DNA from: GCA-001735895 sp964488685
GTDB taxonomy: Bacteria > Pseudomonadota > Gammaproteobacteria > GCA-001735895
Direction of reading: 5' to 3'
Length of the DNA: 23,346 nucleotides
Assembly (NCBI GenBank): GCA_964488685.1
Contig: CAZAVY010000046.1
Coordinates: forward strand, 1 to 23,346
The first letter of the stretch is position 1; every line of letters starts with the position of its first letter. Below the pieces are notes generated by a model. That model made no database searches and was not told where the DNA came from. It saw only the letters and a list, made by a program, of their open reading frames with translations. Below, piece by piece: positions 14,596-21,941 of this stretch. Both the position numbers and the translations under genes were made by a program.

Positions 14596-16542
14596 TTATT
14601 CGAATCTATAGCCCGCGGTGAAGGTAAAGTTGCGACCCGGACTGGGTTGGAAGGCAGCCCCGATTCCGTTGTTGGTAACAAACTCGGCATATTCTTCATC
14701 AGCCAGGTTGTTGATCCTGAAGTTTACATCCCATGCCTTGGTTTGATAACCAATTCCTGCATTGATTAGCGTTATCGAGTCGAGCTTGCCAAATTCGTTT
14801 CCGTTGTCGCCCTGGGCGTACCTGGAGGATCTGTAGTGGTACTCGAGGTAGGTCGAAAAGTAGTCGTTAACTCGATAGTCGCCACGCAGCTTGACCACTT
14901 CATCGGCGACACCGGAAACCTCGTTAGATTCGAAACTTCCCGATTCGAATCTCGCATCCACCAGGCCGACCTCTACTTTTAATCCGAAGCTTATGCTTAG
15001 CTGGCTAAATAATGACAAGGCAAGCCCTTCGCGCCGGGTATCGTCAAGGTTGACATTTTCACCGAAAAATCCCGCATTCGGATCAAACTCAATTTCATTT
15101 TCCAGGTCAAGTCGATAAATCGTTGCAATAAACCGGTGATCGCCTCGCGTCAGATCGATTCCAATTTCGAATGATTCTCCGGTCTGCGTATCCAGGATTT
15201 CACCAGGCGCCGCAAGCGCTAGTTCGTTCACTTTGGCGAAACGGAAATTTTCATCGAGACGTACCGATATTCTGGTTTGATCGTCAATAAAGTAGGCGAA
15301 GCCCAGCTCTTTAACGGTGATGTCATCATCGGCTTCGATGCCGTTCGGAAATGAAAATCCATCGACCATGTCGTTTTCAACACTGGAACTTCGCATGCTG
15401 AAGGTTAGCTGTAACCTATCGGTAATTCTCGGATTGAACTGGAAAAACAGGCTTTCGTTTTGCTGTTCATTGCTGGATGTAGTGGTTCCAAAGGCATTCG
15501 GGAGTTCGAGTTCATAGTCGGTTTCCTCGAGATCGACACCGACAACATAGGGGATCTGGATGCCGGCTTCTATGGTGCCCCATAATTTGGGATTGATACT
15601 GTTGTTTTCGCGTTTAGTGAAACCCGCCGCAGGACTGGGATTGTTGCGGAAGCTCTGTAGGATATCGGCATCGGTCTCGCGTCGTGTGCTATCGATACTG
15701 AAGCTATGAGCGCCCAGATTGCGTTCATATCCCAGGTGATAAATGCTGGTTTCCTCGTCAAGAAAATCATCGGCAAATGCGTCATTTATCTGAGTTGGAT
15801 CCGATTCAAATTCGCTTTCCAGTAGTGCGCCCGGTAGTTCCAGTTCAGCGTCGATTTTCTGAATTTCAGCGTACAGGCGGTTGTCACCTTCAAAGTATTC
15901 CAATGAGCTAAACAAGTTGGAATTCTTTTCGGCGCTATGATCGCGATAGTGGTCGGCCTCGAATCTTCCCGCGGACAACCGGTATCCCAGTGATTCAGTC
16001 AGCTGTATCGAGGAACTGAATTCGACGCCACGATAGTCGTAACTGCCGAGGCGGGTGCTGACCCGATGAAGGTTTTCGCCGTGTTTCCTGGTAATAATGT
16101 TGACCACACCACCAACTGCCTGATCACCGTAGAGGCTACCGGCGCTGCCAACCAGAACTTCGATTCGCTCGATGTCTTTGGGGAAGATGTGATGTAAATC
16201 CGGTGCTGCGGTATCGCTATGATTGAGACGACGACCATTTACCAGAATCAGCGTGTTGGCATTGGCAGTCGAAGAAAAACCACGCACACTGATAGTGACC
16301 TCGGTTCCATTACCGAACAGATCGTCGATCTGCACTCCTGGAATACCCCGCAGTAACTCGCTGGTTGTGCTTGCCCCGCTGGATGCGATTTCATCCGCAG
16401 TTAACACATAAACCGTAGCACTTGAATTATTCTCAACTTGCTCGGTTCTAGTTGGAGTAATAACGATAGGACCAAGTTCGGCGTGTAGCGAGCCGGTTGA
16501 CAGGCACAGCGATGCTGCAAACAAGGCGCGAGAGAGTTTCAT
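14596..16542 (-). CDS. btuB: TonB-dependent cobalamin receptor (BtuB-like)
   Basis: A 648-residue outer-membrane receptor. The start is set at 16542 because an AAGGGGAA sequence precedes it and the protein then begins with a proper signal peptide (about 1-21, ending LHA). An upstream in-frame ATG at 16623 lies inside the leader and is rejected. A TonB-box-like PIVITPTR (25-32) precedes the plug domain (about 40-150; SGASTTSELLRGIPGVQID, VRGFSS, ILVNGRRLN, GSAGSLYGDQAVGGVVNI). A 22-strand barrel follows, ending FTFTAGYRFE. The cobalamin riboswitch in the leader and the btuFCD-like genes downstream support vitamin B12 as the substrate. Confidence 0.88.
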   Translation of the reverse strand: MKLSRALFAASLCLSTGSLHAELGPIVITPTRTEQVENNSSATVYVLTADEIASSGASTTSELLRGIPGVQIDDLFGNGTEVTISVRGFSSTANANTLILVNGRRLNHSDTAAPDLHHIFPKDIERIEVLVGSAGSLYGDQAVGGVVNIITRKHGENLHRVSTRLGSYDYRGVEFSSSIQLTESLGYRLSAGRFEADHYRDHSAEKNSNLFSSLEYFEGDNRLYAEIQKIDAELELPGALLESEFESDPTQINDAFADDFLDEETSIYHLGYERNLGAHSFSIDSTRRETDADILQSFRNNPSPAAGFTKRENNSINPKLWGTIEAGIQIPYVVGVDLEETDYELELPNAFGTTTSSNEQQNESLFFQFNPRITDRLQLTFSMRSSSVENDMVDGFSFPNGIEADDDITVKELGFAYFIDDQTRISVRLDENFRFAKVNELALAAPGEILDTQTGESFEIGIDLTRGDHRFIATIYRLDLENEIEFDPNAGFFGENVNLDDTRREGLALSLFSQLSISFGLKVEVGLVDARFESGSFESNEVSGVADEVVKLRGDYRVNDYFSTYLEYHYRSSRYAQGDNGNEFGKLDSITLINAGIGYQTKAWDVNFRINNLADEEYAEFVTNNGIGAAFQPSPGRNFTFTAGYRFE

Positions 16543-16612
16543 GCGGTTCCCCTTTTGATACAAAAGAGACGCACACAGTTGGCGAGAAATGCAGCTAACG
16601 CGACAAGCTGTG

Positions 16613-16633
16613 AGAATTACCACCCGTAATTCT
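16613..16633 (-). promoter_or_regulatory. Stem-loop in btuB leader, likely expression platform
   Basis: A perfect 8-bp stem, AGAATTAC with GTAATTCT in RNA sense, presents a 5-nt loop GGGTG. It lies about 18 nt downstream of the riboswitch core and about 70 nt upstream of the btuB start codon. There is no T-run, so it is not an intrinsic terminator. The loop could pair with a CACC segment in the riboswitch core, in the manner of the L5-L13 kissing loop of cobalamin riboswitches. That pairing is inference. Confidence 0.55.
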
Positions 16634-16650
16634 GGTCTTGTTTAGGTCAC

Positions 16651-16760
16651 TTTCAGGCCGGTCTCCGGACTGGGAAGCGGTGATCAGCTTCGTTACCGTT
16701 GCGGGGGCAGTACTCGATTCGCGCGAGTTTCCCGATTCTCGTGTTGCCACGCACCTGAAA
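16651..16760 (-). ncRNA. Cobalamin riboswitch (compact form)
   Basis: In RNA sense the element opens with TTTCAGG and closes with CCTGAAA, a perfect 7-bp P1. Core motifs appear in order: GGTGC, a CGTG-GCAA-CACG hairpin, GGGAA, an ACTCG/CGAGT hairpin with a GCGAA loop, then CTGCCCCCGCAACGGTAA, and finally AGTCCGGAGACCGG. These are hallmark cobalamin-class sequences. The usual segment between the CGCAACGGTAA motif and the 3' strand, including a GCCACTG box, is very short or missing, so the whole is only about 110 nt. It should repress btuB expression when B12 is plentiful. Confidence 0.88.
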
Positions 16761-16992
16761 AAGTAACGCAATCATCGAAAAAATTAGCGGACTTGTCCAG
16801 CCTGTCGTTTCGAGATGTCGCATTCAGGCAACCTATACGTCGATACTCGATCGTTCGCATAAGCCTGAAAACGCCGGTGTTGACTAAATTGACCAGACTA
16901 TTGGACCGTTGGTGCGGCATCATTGCTGTTTCGCTGCTTAACAGGTGCCGGTATATTGATCGATCAGGTCGAAACCGGCACCACTTGGCAGG
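16761..16992. other. Leader and promoter region upstream of the cobalamin riboswitch
   Basis: About 230 bp between the riboswitch and the end of the hydrolase gene. It must hold the btuB promoter, read on the minus strand, but no strong -35/-10 pair was recognised. It contains the 9-bp inverted repeat at 16944-16982. Confidence 0.5.
16944..16982. repeat. 9-bp inverted repeat downstream of hydrolase
   Basis: GGTGCCGGT (16944-16952) and ACCGGCACC (16974-16982) form a perfect 9-bp stem around a 21-nt loop that itself contains the palindrome TGATCGATCA. It starts 10 bp past the hydrolase stop on the minus strand. No T-run follows, so it may be an RNA-stabilising hairpin or an unconventional terminator separating the hydrolase from the btu transcript. 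Confidence 0.5.
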
Positions 16993-17838
16993 TTATCTTA
17001 ACCAGGTAATAATACGTTGAAAAATCCGGCTATCACTCGATGCGAGCCGATCAATCAGATCGAAGTGATCCGCGTCGGGCTCGACGTGTCGGCCTATGAC
17101 CCGTTCGGGACGCGACCACTGTTCGATCAGCACCTCGGTCTGTCTAAAAAATTCCCCGGTTTCACTACCACCGAGGATCATCAGAAGTGGGGCGTTACAG
17201 GTCGGTGTCAACAAAGCGGGGCTTAGTTCCCGGACTTCGCTTTCGGTTAAATGCAAGGCGTCGCTAATCGTGGTGCGCAGTAGTGGTTCGAGTACATATA
17301 AACCACTGAGGGAAATTCCCGTTTTTAACATATCCATGGGCAGCTCATCCCCACAAGTCGACCATTTGGTACATAGACCCATCGCCGTCAAATGTCCCCC
17401 GGCTGAATGCCCCGACAGATTAATACGTTCGCCACTGATGCCGAGTTCGATCGCATTCCGATACAACCATACAATCGCCTGTCGAATTTTGTTCATCAGA
17501 GCGGTCATCGAAACCTGCGGGCACAATGGATAACCGACGATCGCGACATCCGTTTTGGCTTCGAGAAACGGTTCCGCGATGAAGCTGTATAGGGATTTGT
17601 CACCCCGTTGCCAATAGCCGCCGTGTAGATATACATATAAAGGAGCCTCGGTTTCACCACAGCGAAATACATCGATTTGATCCCGTTCACCATCGCCATA
17701 GCGGCAGTTAAGCGTGGCATCGGCGTTGTTGCGAAACTGTTCGCTTTGCGAGCCCCAGCGTTGCATGATATCTGCAAGGCCGTTGCGCGACGCCTGCAAA
17801 TTGTAATTTTTTTCGAGGTCAGGATCGATCGTTGCCAT
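16993..17838 (-). CDS. Alpha/beta hydrolase, kynurenine formamidase/esterase-like
   Basis: A 281-residue cytoplasmic hydrolase with no signal peptide. The oxyanion motif is HGGYWQ (72-77). The nucleophile elbow is GHSAGGH, with Ser145 catalytic. The likely catalytic histidine is His258 in DADHFDLID. The HGGYW signature and the overall length match the arylformamidase-like esterases, which hydrolyse N-formylkynurenine or small esters and amides. No tryptophan catabolic genes are nearby, so the substrate is open. It starts 19 nt after the stop of the truncated phnE frame and probably shared its transcript, so loss of the upstream genes may have altered its expression. Confidence 0.82.
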   Translation of the reverse strand: MATIDPDLEKNYNLQASRNGLADIMQRWGSQSEQFRNNADATLNCRYGDGERDQIDVFRCGETEAPLYVYLHGGYWQRGDKSLYSFIAEPFLEAKTDVAIVGYPLCPQVSMTALMNKIRQAIVWLYRNAIELGISGERINLSGHSAGGHLTAMGLCTKWSTCGDELPMDMLKTGISLSGLYVLEPLLRTTISDALHLTESEVRELSPALLTPTCNAPLLMILGGSETGEFFRQTEVLIEQWSRPERVIGRHVEPDADHFDLIDRLASSDSRIFQRIITWLR

Positions 17839-17857
17839 GCGGGGATCTGACAGGTTC

Positions 17858-18532
17858 CTAGGTTATGGCGTGCCGAATTTTGGCGGATACCCACTCGCTG
17901 ACGATGACAGTGGCGAGAACAACCAGCAAAATCAACGATACCTGGGTCCAGGCAAGGGTCGATATCGACGCATCGAGCTGTAGCCCGATGCCGCCTGCAC
18001 CGACCAGTCCGAGAACCGTGGATTCGCGAATGTTGATATCCCAGCGAAATACCGAGATTCCGGCAAAGGCAGGCATAATCTGCGGCACGATTCCAAAGCT
18101 CAATTGCTGACTGCGCGCTGCTCCGGTCGCGATGACTGCTTCCATCTGGCTGTGGTCAATTTCCTCGATCGCCTCGTACAGCAGCTTGGCGCAGAAACCG
18201 ATCGACCGCAATCCGATCGCAATCACGCCCGCCATCACCCCGGGACCGATCAGCGTAACCAGCATTAAAGCCCAGATCAGCGAATTGATCGAACGAGAGG
18301 AGACGTTAATAAACAAGGCTACCGGCCGTACGATATGTACGCTGGGGGTGGTATTACCAGCCGCACAAAACGCCACAGGTATCGCGATAACGAGAGCGAT
18401 CATGGTGCCGAGTGTGGCTATGTTGATCGTATCCCACACCGGCGCCCAGGTTACGGTCACGATCTCAGTACTGCTTATCCAGTGTGCCGCGGTAGCATTG
18501 TTCCGCAAACGCGCCGGTAGAAAAGCAAACAA
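17858..18532 (-). pseudogene. phnE: N-terminally truncated PhnE-type ABC permease
   Basis: The frame from about 18456 down to 17858 is a clear PhnE-family permease. It reads APVWDTINIATLGTMIALVI, then SINSLIWALMLV, then the EAA-type coupling loop MEAVIATGAARSQQL with IVPQIMPAF, then ESTVLGLVGAGGIGLQLD. Codons upstream of that (18457-18532) encode no PhnE sequence: they are the signal-peptide region of a PhnD-type gene read in the wrong frame. The first membrane segment and pre-domain of PhnE are therefore missing, and no start codon of its own is present except weak ones. No phnC ATPase gene is adjacent. The product is probably non-functional. Confidence 0.75.
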
Positions 18533-18581
18533 AGATAATCAGCCCGATAAATTTGCTGTATGTCGATTTAAATCTAGTCAT
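18447..18581 (-). pseudogene. phnD: 5' remnant of a PhnD-type phosphonate/phosphite binding protein
   Basis: From an ATG at 18581, with GAGG eight bases upstream, the minus strand reads a perfect signal peptide (KFIGLIIFVCFSTGAFA). It is followed by the mature start EQCYRGTLDKQY, a stop (TGA) and DRDRNL. PhnD/PtxB-type binding proteins, as I recall the family, begin CYRGxLDxxYCDxDxDLVAD, so the TGA sits where a Cys codon (TGC) is expected. After DRDRNL the similarity ends and the PhnE frame takes over. This is most simply a deletion that removed nearly all of phnD and the start of phnE, plus a point mutation. Confidence 0.7.
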
Positions 18582-18751
18582 TGATAATCCTCGCTTATAT
18601 TATTTTAATCGGCGGCGTATATTACTGTTGTATTCGGCCCAGCCGCTAGTGCAAAGGCATTATCCTGTTTCAATGCCGATGATGCCACTATGAACGATCG
18701 CTGGTTTGTGGGCCCGTATTAAAGCCCGAGGTAAATAACCTGAACCACTTA
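18582..18751. other. Divergent intergenic region
   Basis: About 170 bp between the phnD remnant (minus) and the histidine phosphatase gene (plus). It includes AT-rich TTATATTATTTTAAT sequence suited to a minus-strand promoter. A 10-codon plus-strand frame (MNDRWFVGPY) occurs at 18690-18722. No ribosome-binding site or conservation supports it as a peptide. Confidence 0.35.
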
Positions 18752-19363
18752 TTGACTGTCCCCGATCTCAACAATTGCTATTTTATAATGCGTCACGGTC
18801 ATAGCATTGCGAACCAGCAGGGTATTATTGTCAGCGATCCTGAAAATGGTTGCGCGCGGTTCGGTTTGAGTGCGCAAGGACAGGCCCAGGTCGAGCAATG
18901 CCTGCAACAAAATGGTAATCTTGATGCCGGTACGATTATCGTCAGCTCCGATTTCAGGCGTGCCAGGGAGTCTGCCGACCTGGTGCACCGAATGCTCGAC
19001 TGCAGGGTAGCCTTCTGCCTCGAACAACGCTTGCGCGAACGACATTTCGGCGAACTCGAAATGGCAGCCGATAGCAATTACCAGGTTGTTTGGGATGCGG
19101 ATGCGATGAATCCGGATGGCCGGCCGAAAGGGGCTGAAAGCGTAAACCAGGTGATGAAAAGAGTGACTTCTGTAATCGTTCAATGTGAACAACGGCATTC
19201 CAGCCTGAATATACTGCTGGTTTCACATGGAGATGCATTGCAGATTTTGCAGACCGCATTTGCGCGCCAGGATGGATCGACACACCGGCAGCTCGAACAT
19301 CTGCAGACCGCTGAAATTCGGCGGTTAATTCTACTACCCGACGCCGCTCGCAGTGACCGCTAG
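18752..19363 (+). CDS. Histidine phosphatase family protein (phosphoglycerate mutase-like)
   Basis: A cytoplasmic phosphatase of about 203 residues from the branch-1 histidine phosphatase superfamily. The phospho-acceptor motif is MRHGHS (about 13-18). Supporting residues are visible: an Arg in SSDFRRARESA, a Glu in LRERHFGELE, and the second His in LLVSHGDAL. These match the RHG...R...E...H catalytic set. No ATG precedes the domain. TTG at 18752 is used, and CTG at 18740 is the alternative because GAGG lies eight bases before it. The substrate is unknown. It stands alone, and no functional link to neighbours is evident. Confidence 0.85.
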   Translation: MTVPDLNNCYFIMRHGHSIANQQGIIVSDPENGCARFGLSAQGQAQVEQCLQQNGNLDAGTIIVSSDFRRARESADLVHRMLDCRVAFCLEQRLRERHFGELEMAADSNYQVVWDADAMNPDGRPKGAESVNQVMKRVTSVIVQCEQRHSSLNILLVSHGDALQILQTAFARQDGSTHRQLEHLQTAEIRRLILLPDAARSDR

Positions 19364-19432
19364 AGGATGCACGCTGATGGCATAGAAAAACATATTTGGT
19401 GATCGGATTCACGGGCGCTTATTCAAAGTAGT

Positions 19433-19452
19433 GATACCCGCGCAAACGGGAT
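19433..19452 (+). repeat. Degenerate REP-like palindrome, copy 3
   Basis: GATACCCGCGCAAACGGGAT resembles the intergenic palindromes at 2374-2400 and 2436-2459. The inverted arms are CCCG and CGGG with imperfect outer bases. It lies between the histidine phosphatase and the motor-like operon. Confidence 0.5.
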
Positions 19453-19607
19453 TTTAACCTTGTACTTGTTAAGTAACTGCCATTGGGCGGCGGGTTAATG
19501 AGTTCCCGGGAGTCAGATTGGCTATTTGGACGGACTGATATTTATTGCAAAACTGTTAGCTGGTTCAATTTTCAGGTCGTCCAGTTTTCGTAAAATTTTT
19601 CGATTGA

Positions 19608-21941
19608 ATGGCATTACAACGATGTCAGGGACAGGTTTTGAGCTTCGATTACAAAAAAATTCGCGCACAACAACAAGGCAGCGAAGCCCAATGGGCCTCG
19701 TACAGCGACCTCTTCATGGTGCTCGCTTTCATCTTTTTACTGATGTATCTGGTGTCAAGCCTGCGCACCGGCATGATTTCGGTAACCTCCCACGCCAAGA
19801 TCAGGGAAGTCCAACAGCAGCTCGAACTATACGAAACGGTCAAGGATCAGTACCTGACCGAGCAAAGCAACGCTCAAGAGAAGAAGATATACAAGGAAAT
19901 TATCGAACAGATTGCATTGCTCGAAGACGAGGCTTCGACAAACAAAAAACGGCTGGCCAAAGAGTCAAAGGATCAGGCCGAGCGAGAATCTTCGCTCAAT
20001 CAATATCAACAAATGATCGTTGCGATGATGAATGCCAATACCGTCGCCAAGGCTGAAGCGGTACAGGAGATGTCGTCGCAGAAGCAGCAGAACCAGGAGT
20101 TACAGGAAACTATCAGTGAACGCAGTGCTGACCTGGAGTCGCTGCAGCAGCAGTTACAAGAGGAAGAGGCGGAGCTGTCCGAACTGCAGAAAAAACACAG
20201 CGCCGAAACAAAACAGCACCAGCAGAAATTCGAAAATCTGAAAGTCAACTACGAGGAAGACCAAAATCGACTGGCTGCGCTGGAGCAGTTTATTCGCACC
20301 GAATCGCAGGAACGCGAGGCGTTGCAAAAAGCGCACGCGCAAGCAGCTCAACAACTGGCGAGTAAGTACCAGGAGCTAAAGGCGCAACATGAACAGGGAC
20401 AAAGCCAGGTGATAACCCTGGCTGAAACCCTGAAGGCCGAGGCCGAAGAACAGCAGCGTTTGGAAAAACTGCACGTGCAGCAAACCCGGGAGCTGGAGCA
20501 GAAGTTTGAGTCGCTGAAATCACAACATGACAGGAACATCAGCAATCTGGCTTTACTGGAGGGTCAAATCGAAAAAGAAACCCAGGAAAAAGCAACGCTT
20601 GAAAAAGAACATTCGCAGCAAACCGCGAAGCTGCAAGATCAATTGAAAGATCTCACTAGCGATTACGGCAAAAATCAAACCAAACTGGCGACCCTGGAGC
20701 AGGAGCTACAACAGCGCGCTGCCGAGAAACAGGCATTGGAAGCAACCCTGATTACGCAAACCGAGATTCTCGAAGGCAAAATATCGGAAATGTCCGCTCA
20801 GCACAATCAAAGCGCGATTCAACTGGCCGCGCTGGAACAGGCGTTGGACAGGGAGGCTGCAGAAAAAAATGCGCTGGAAAATTCGCTTGCAGCGCAAACC
20901 AGAAATCTGGAAGGTAAAATCCAGGAGCTTGCACAGCGACAGGGTGAAAGCCAGACCGAATTGGCTGCGCTGGAACAGCTACTGAGCCAGCAGGCGGCAG
21001 AGAAAGCAGCACTGAAAAATGCAAGCGCTGCGGAGGTAGCCGGTCTCGAGAGCAAATTCAATGATTTGCAGGACGGCTATGAGAAAAAGCTGGGTGACCT
21101 TGCCTCCCTGGAGAACAGGATCAAGGCGGGACAAGCGGAGATGGAAGGCCTTGAAGCAACGCATGAAGGGCAGTTCAAGCAGCTCGAAGACAAGTATCAG
21201 GGCCTGCAAGATGCCTACGACGCGAACCGTGATGAAGTCGCAAAGTTACAATCCGACCTCAGTGGCGCCCAGGCGAATTTGCTGGATACGGCTGACAATC
21301 TCAGTAAGGCCGAGTCTGACCTGGCGGCAACTACCGGTGAATTGCAAAAAGCATTAGAATTGGCGCAAAACCGGCAGGATGTGGCGCAACGCATCATGGA
21401 TGATTTTGACAAGGCGGGGATTCGTGCCGAAGTCGATAGCGGTACCGGCGACGTCATTCTGGATTTTGGCAAGGATTATTTCGATACCGACAGTTTCCGG
21501 TTAAAGGCTGGAATGCGGCAGACAATTCGTGAAGCGATTCCCGTTTATGCCAAAAGTCTGTTCGACAGTCAGTCGGCAAGCGCCAAAATTTCCTCGGTCG
21601 AAATTATCGGCTTCGCATCGCCGACCTATGCCGGCAAACCAGTGGATCCAACCGGGCTTTCGGCAGCTAACCGCCAGGCGGTAAATTACAACCTCGATTT
21701 AAGCTACGAACGCGCCAGATCGATTTTCGAATACGTTTTCGACACCGGCAAGATCAAGTTCAAATATCAGGACAGTATGCTGCCTTTGATCAAAGTCACC
21801 GGTAGAAGCTTTTTCACCGAACAGGTAAATCCCGATGATACCGGAAACCTGACGCGTGAAGAATTTTGCAACCAGTATAATTGCTACGAATCACAACGTG
21901 TAATTATCAAATTTGGGTTAACCCAAAAAGAGAACTCGTAA
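19608..21941 (+). CDS. MotB/OmpA-like protein with a giant repetitive coiled coil
   Basis: A 777-residue membrane protein. A single transmembrane helix (about 34-53) follows a short N-terminus. Asp34 in QWASYSDLFMVLAF sits where MotB carries its proton-binding Asp (YADFM context). Residues about 60-590 are almost entirely charged and leucine-rich coiled coil, with eight exact 46-residue repeats at 176-543 and a degenerate ninth to 589. The C-terminus (about 600-770; GDVILDFGKDYFDTDS, VEIIGFASPTY, NLDLSYERARSIFEYVF) is an OmpA/MotB-like peptidoglycan-binding domain. The start could be TTG at 19638, which has AGGGACAGG before it; ATG 19608 has a poor site. It is co-translated with the TolQ/MotA-like gene. 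Normal MotB is about 300 residues. A flagellar stator is unlikely; the function is unknown. Confidence 0.75.
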   Translation: MALQRCQGQVLSFDYKKIRAQQQGSEAQWASYSDLFMVLAFIFLLMYLVSSLRTGMISVTSHAKIREVQQQLELYETVKDQYLTEQSNAQEKKIYKEIIEQIALLEDEASTNKKRLAKESKDQAERESSLNQYQQMIVAMMNANTVAKAEAVQEMSSQKQQNQELQETISERSADLESLQQQLQEEEAELSELQKKHSAETKQHQQKFENLKVNYEEDQNRLAALEQFIRTESQEREALQKAHAQAAQQLASKYQELKAQHEQGQSQVITLAETLKAEAEEQQRLEKLHVQQTRELEQKFESLKSQHDRNISNLALLEGQIEKETQEKATLEKEHSQQTAKLQDQLKDLTSDYGKNQTKLATLEQELQQRAAEKQALEATLITQTEILEGKISEMSAQHNQSAIQLAALEQALDREAAEKNALENSLAAQTRNLEGKIQELAQRQGESQTELAALEQLLSQQAAEKAALKNASAAEVAGLESKFNDLQDGYEKKLGDLASLENRIKAGQAEMEGLEATHEGQFKQLEDKYQGLQDAYDANRDEVAKLQSDLSGAQANLLDTADNLSKAESDLAATTGELQKALELAQNRQDVAQRIMDDFDKAGIRAEVDSGTGDVILDFGKDYFDTDSFRLKAGMRQTIREAIPVYAKSLFDSQSASAKISSVEIIGFASPTYAGKPVDPTGLSAANRQAVNYNLDLSYERARSIFEYVFDTGKIKFKYQDSMLPLIKVTGRSFFTEQVNPDDTGNLTREEFCNQYNCYESQRVIIKFGLTQKENS
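20133..21236 (+). repeat. Eight tandem 138-bp coding repeats (46 residues each)
   Basis: Units begin at residues 176, 222, 268, 314, 360, 406, 452 and 498, with no insertion or deletion among them. The consensus has Leu at positions 1, 4, 18, 29 and 36, hydrophobic residues at 8 and 33, Glu30 and Lys32, and an aromatic or His at 40. Copies 5-7 are the most alike (LAALEQALDREAAEK-type starts). The core spacing fits five heptads plus one hendecad (5x7+11=46), with the hendecad at about positions 22-32. Nucleotide identity has drifted, so the repeat is old or under strong length selection. Confidence 0.88.

Noticed and set aside
14430..14699. 89-codon minus-strand frame overlapping the 3' end of btuB
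   Set aside because: Its Arg-, Pro- and Ser-rich composition is typical of a shadow frame, and about a third overlaps the real receptor C-terminus.
16543..16623. Upstream ATG at 16623 as the btuB start
   Set aside because: It would place 27 residues without signal-peptide character inside the riboswitch leader; the ATG at 16542 has a strong ribosome-binding site.
18690..18722. Ten-codon frame MNDRWFVGPY upstream of the histidine phosphatase
   Set aside because: It has no ribosome-binding site, no attenuator-like codon pattern and no paired hairpins; it is too short to support.
19608..21941. Reading the coiled-coil protein as an SMC-like chromosome segregation ATPase or a flagellar MotB
   Set aside because: There are no Walker motifs, and it has one N-terminal TM helix and an OmpA-like C-terminus. 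No flagellar genes are nearby, and the length is more than twice that of MotB.
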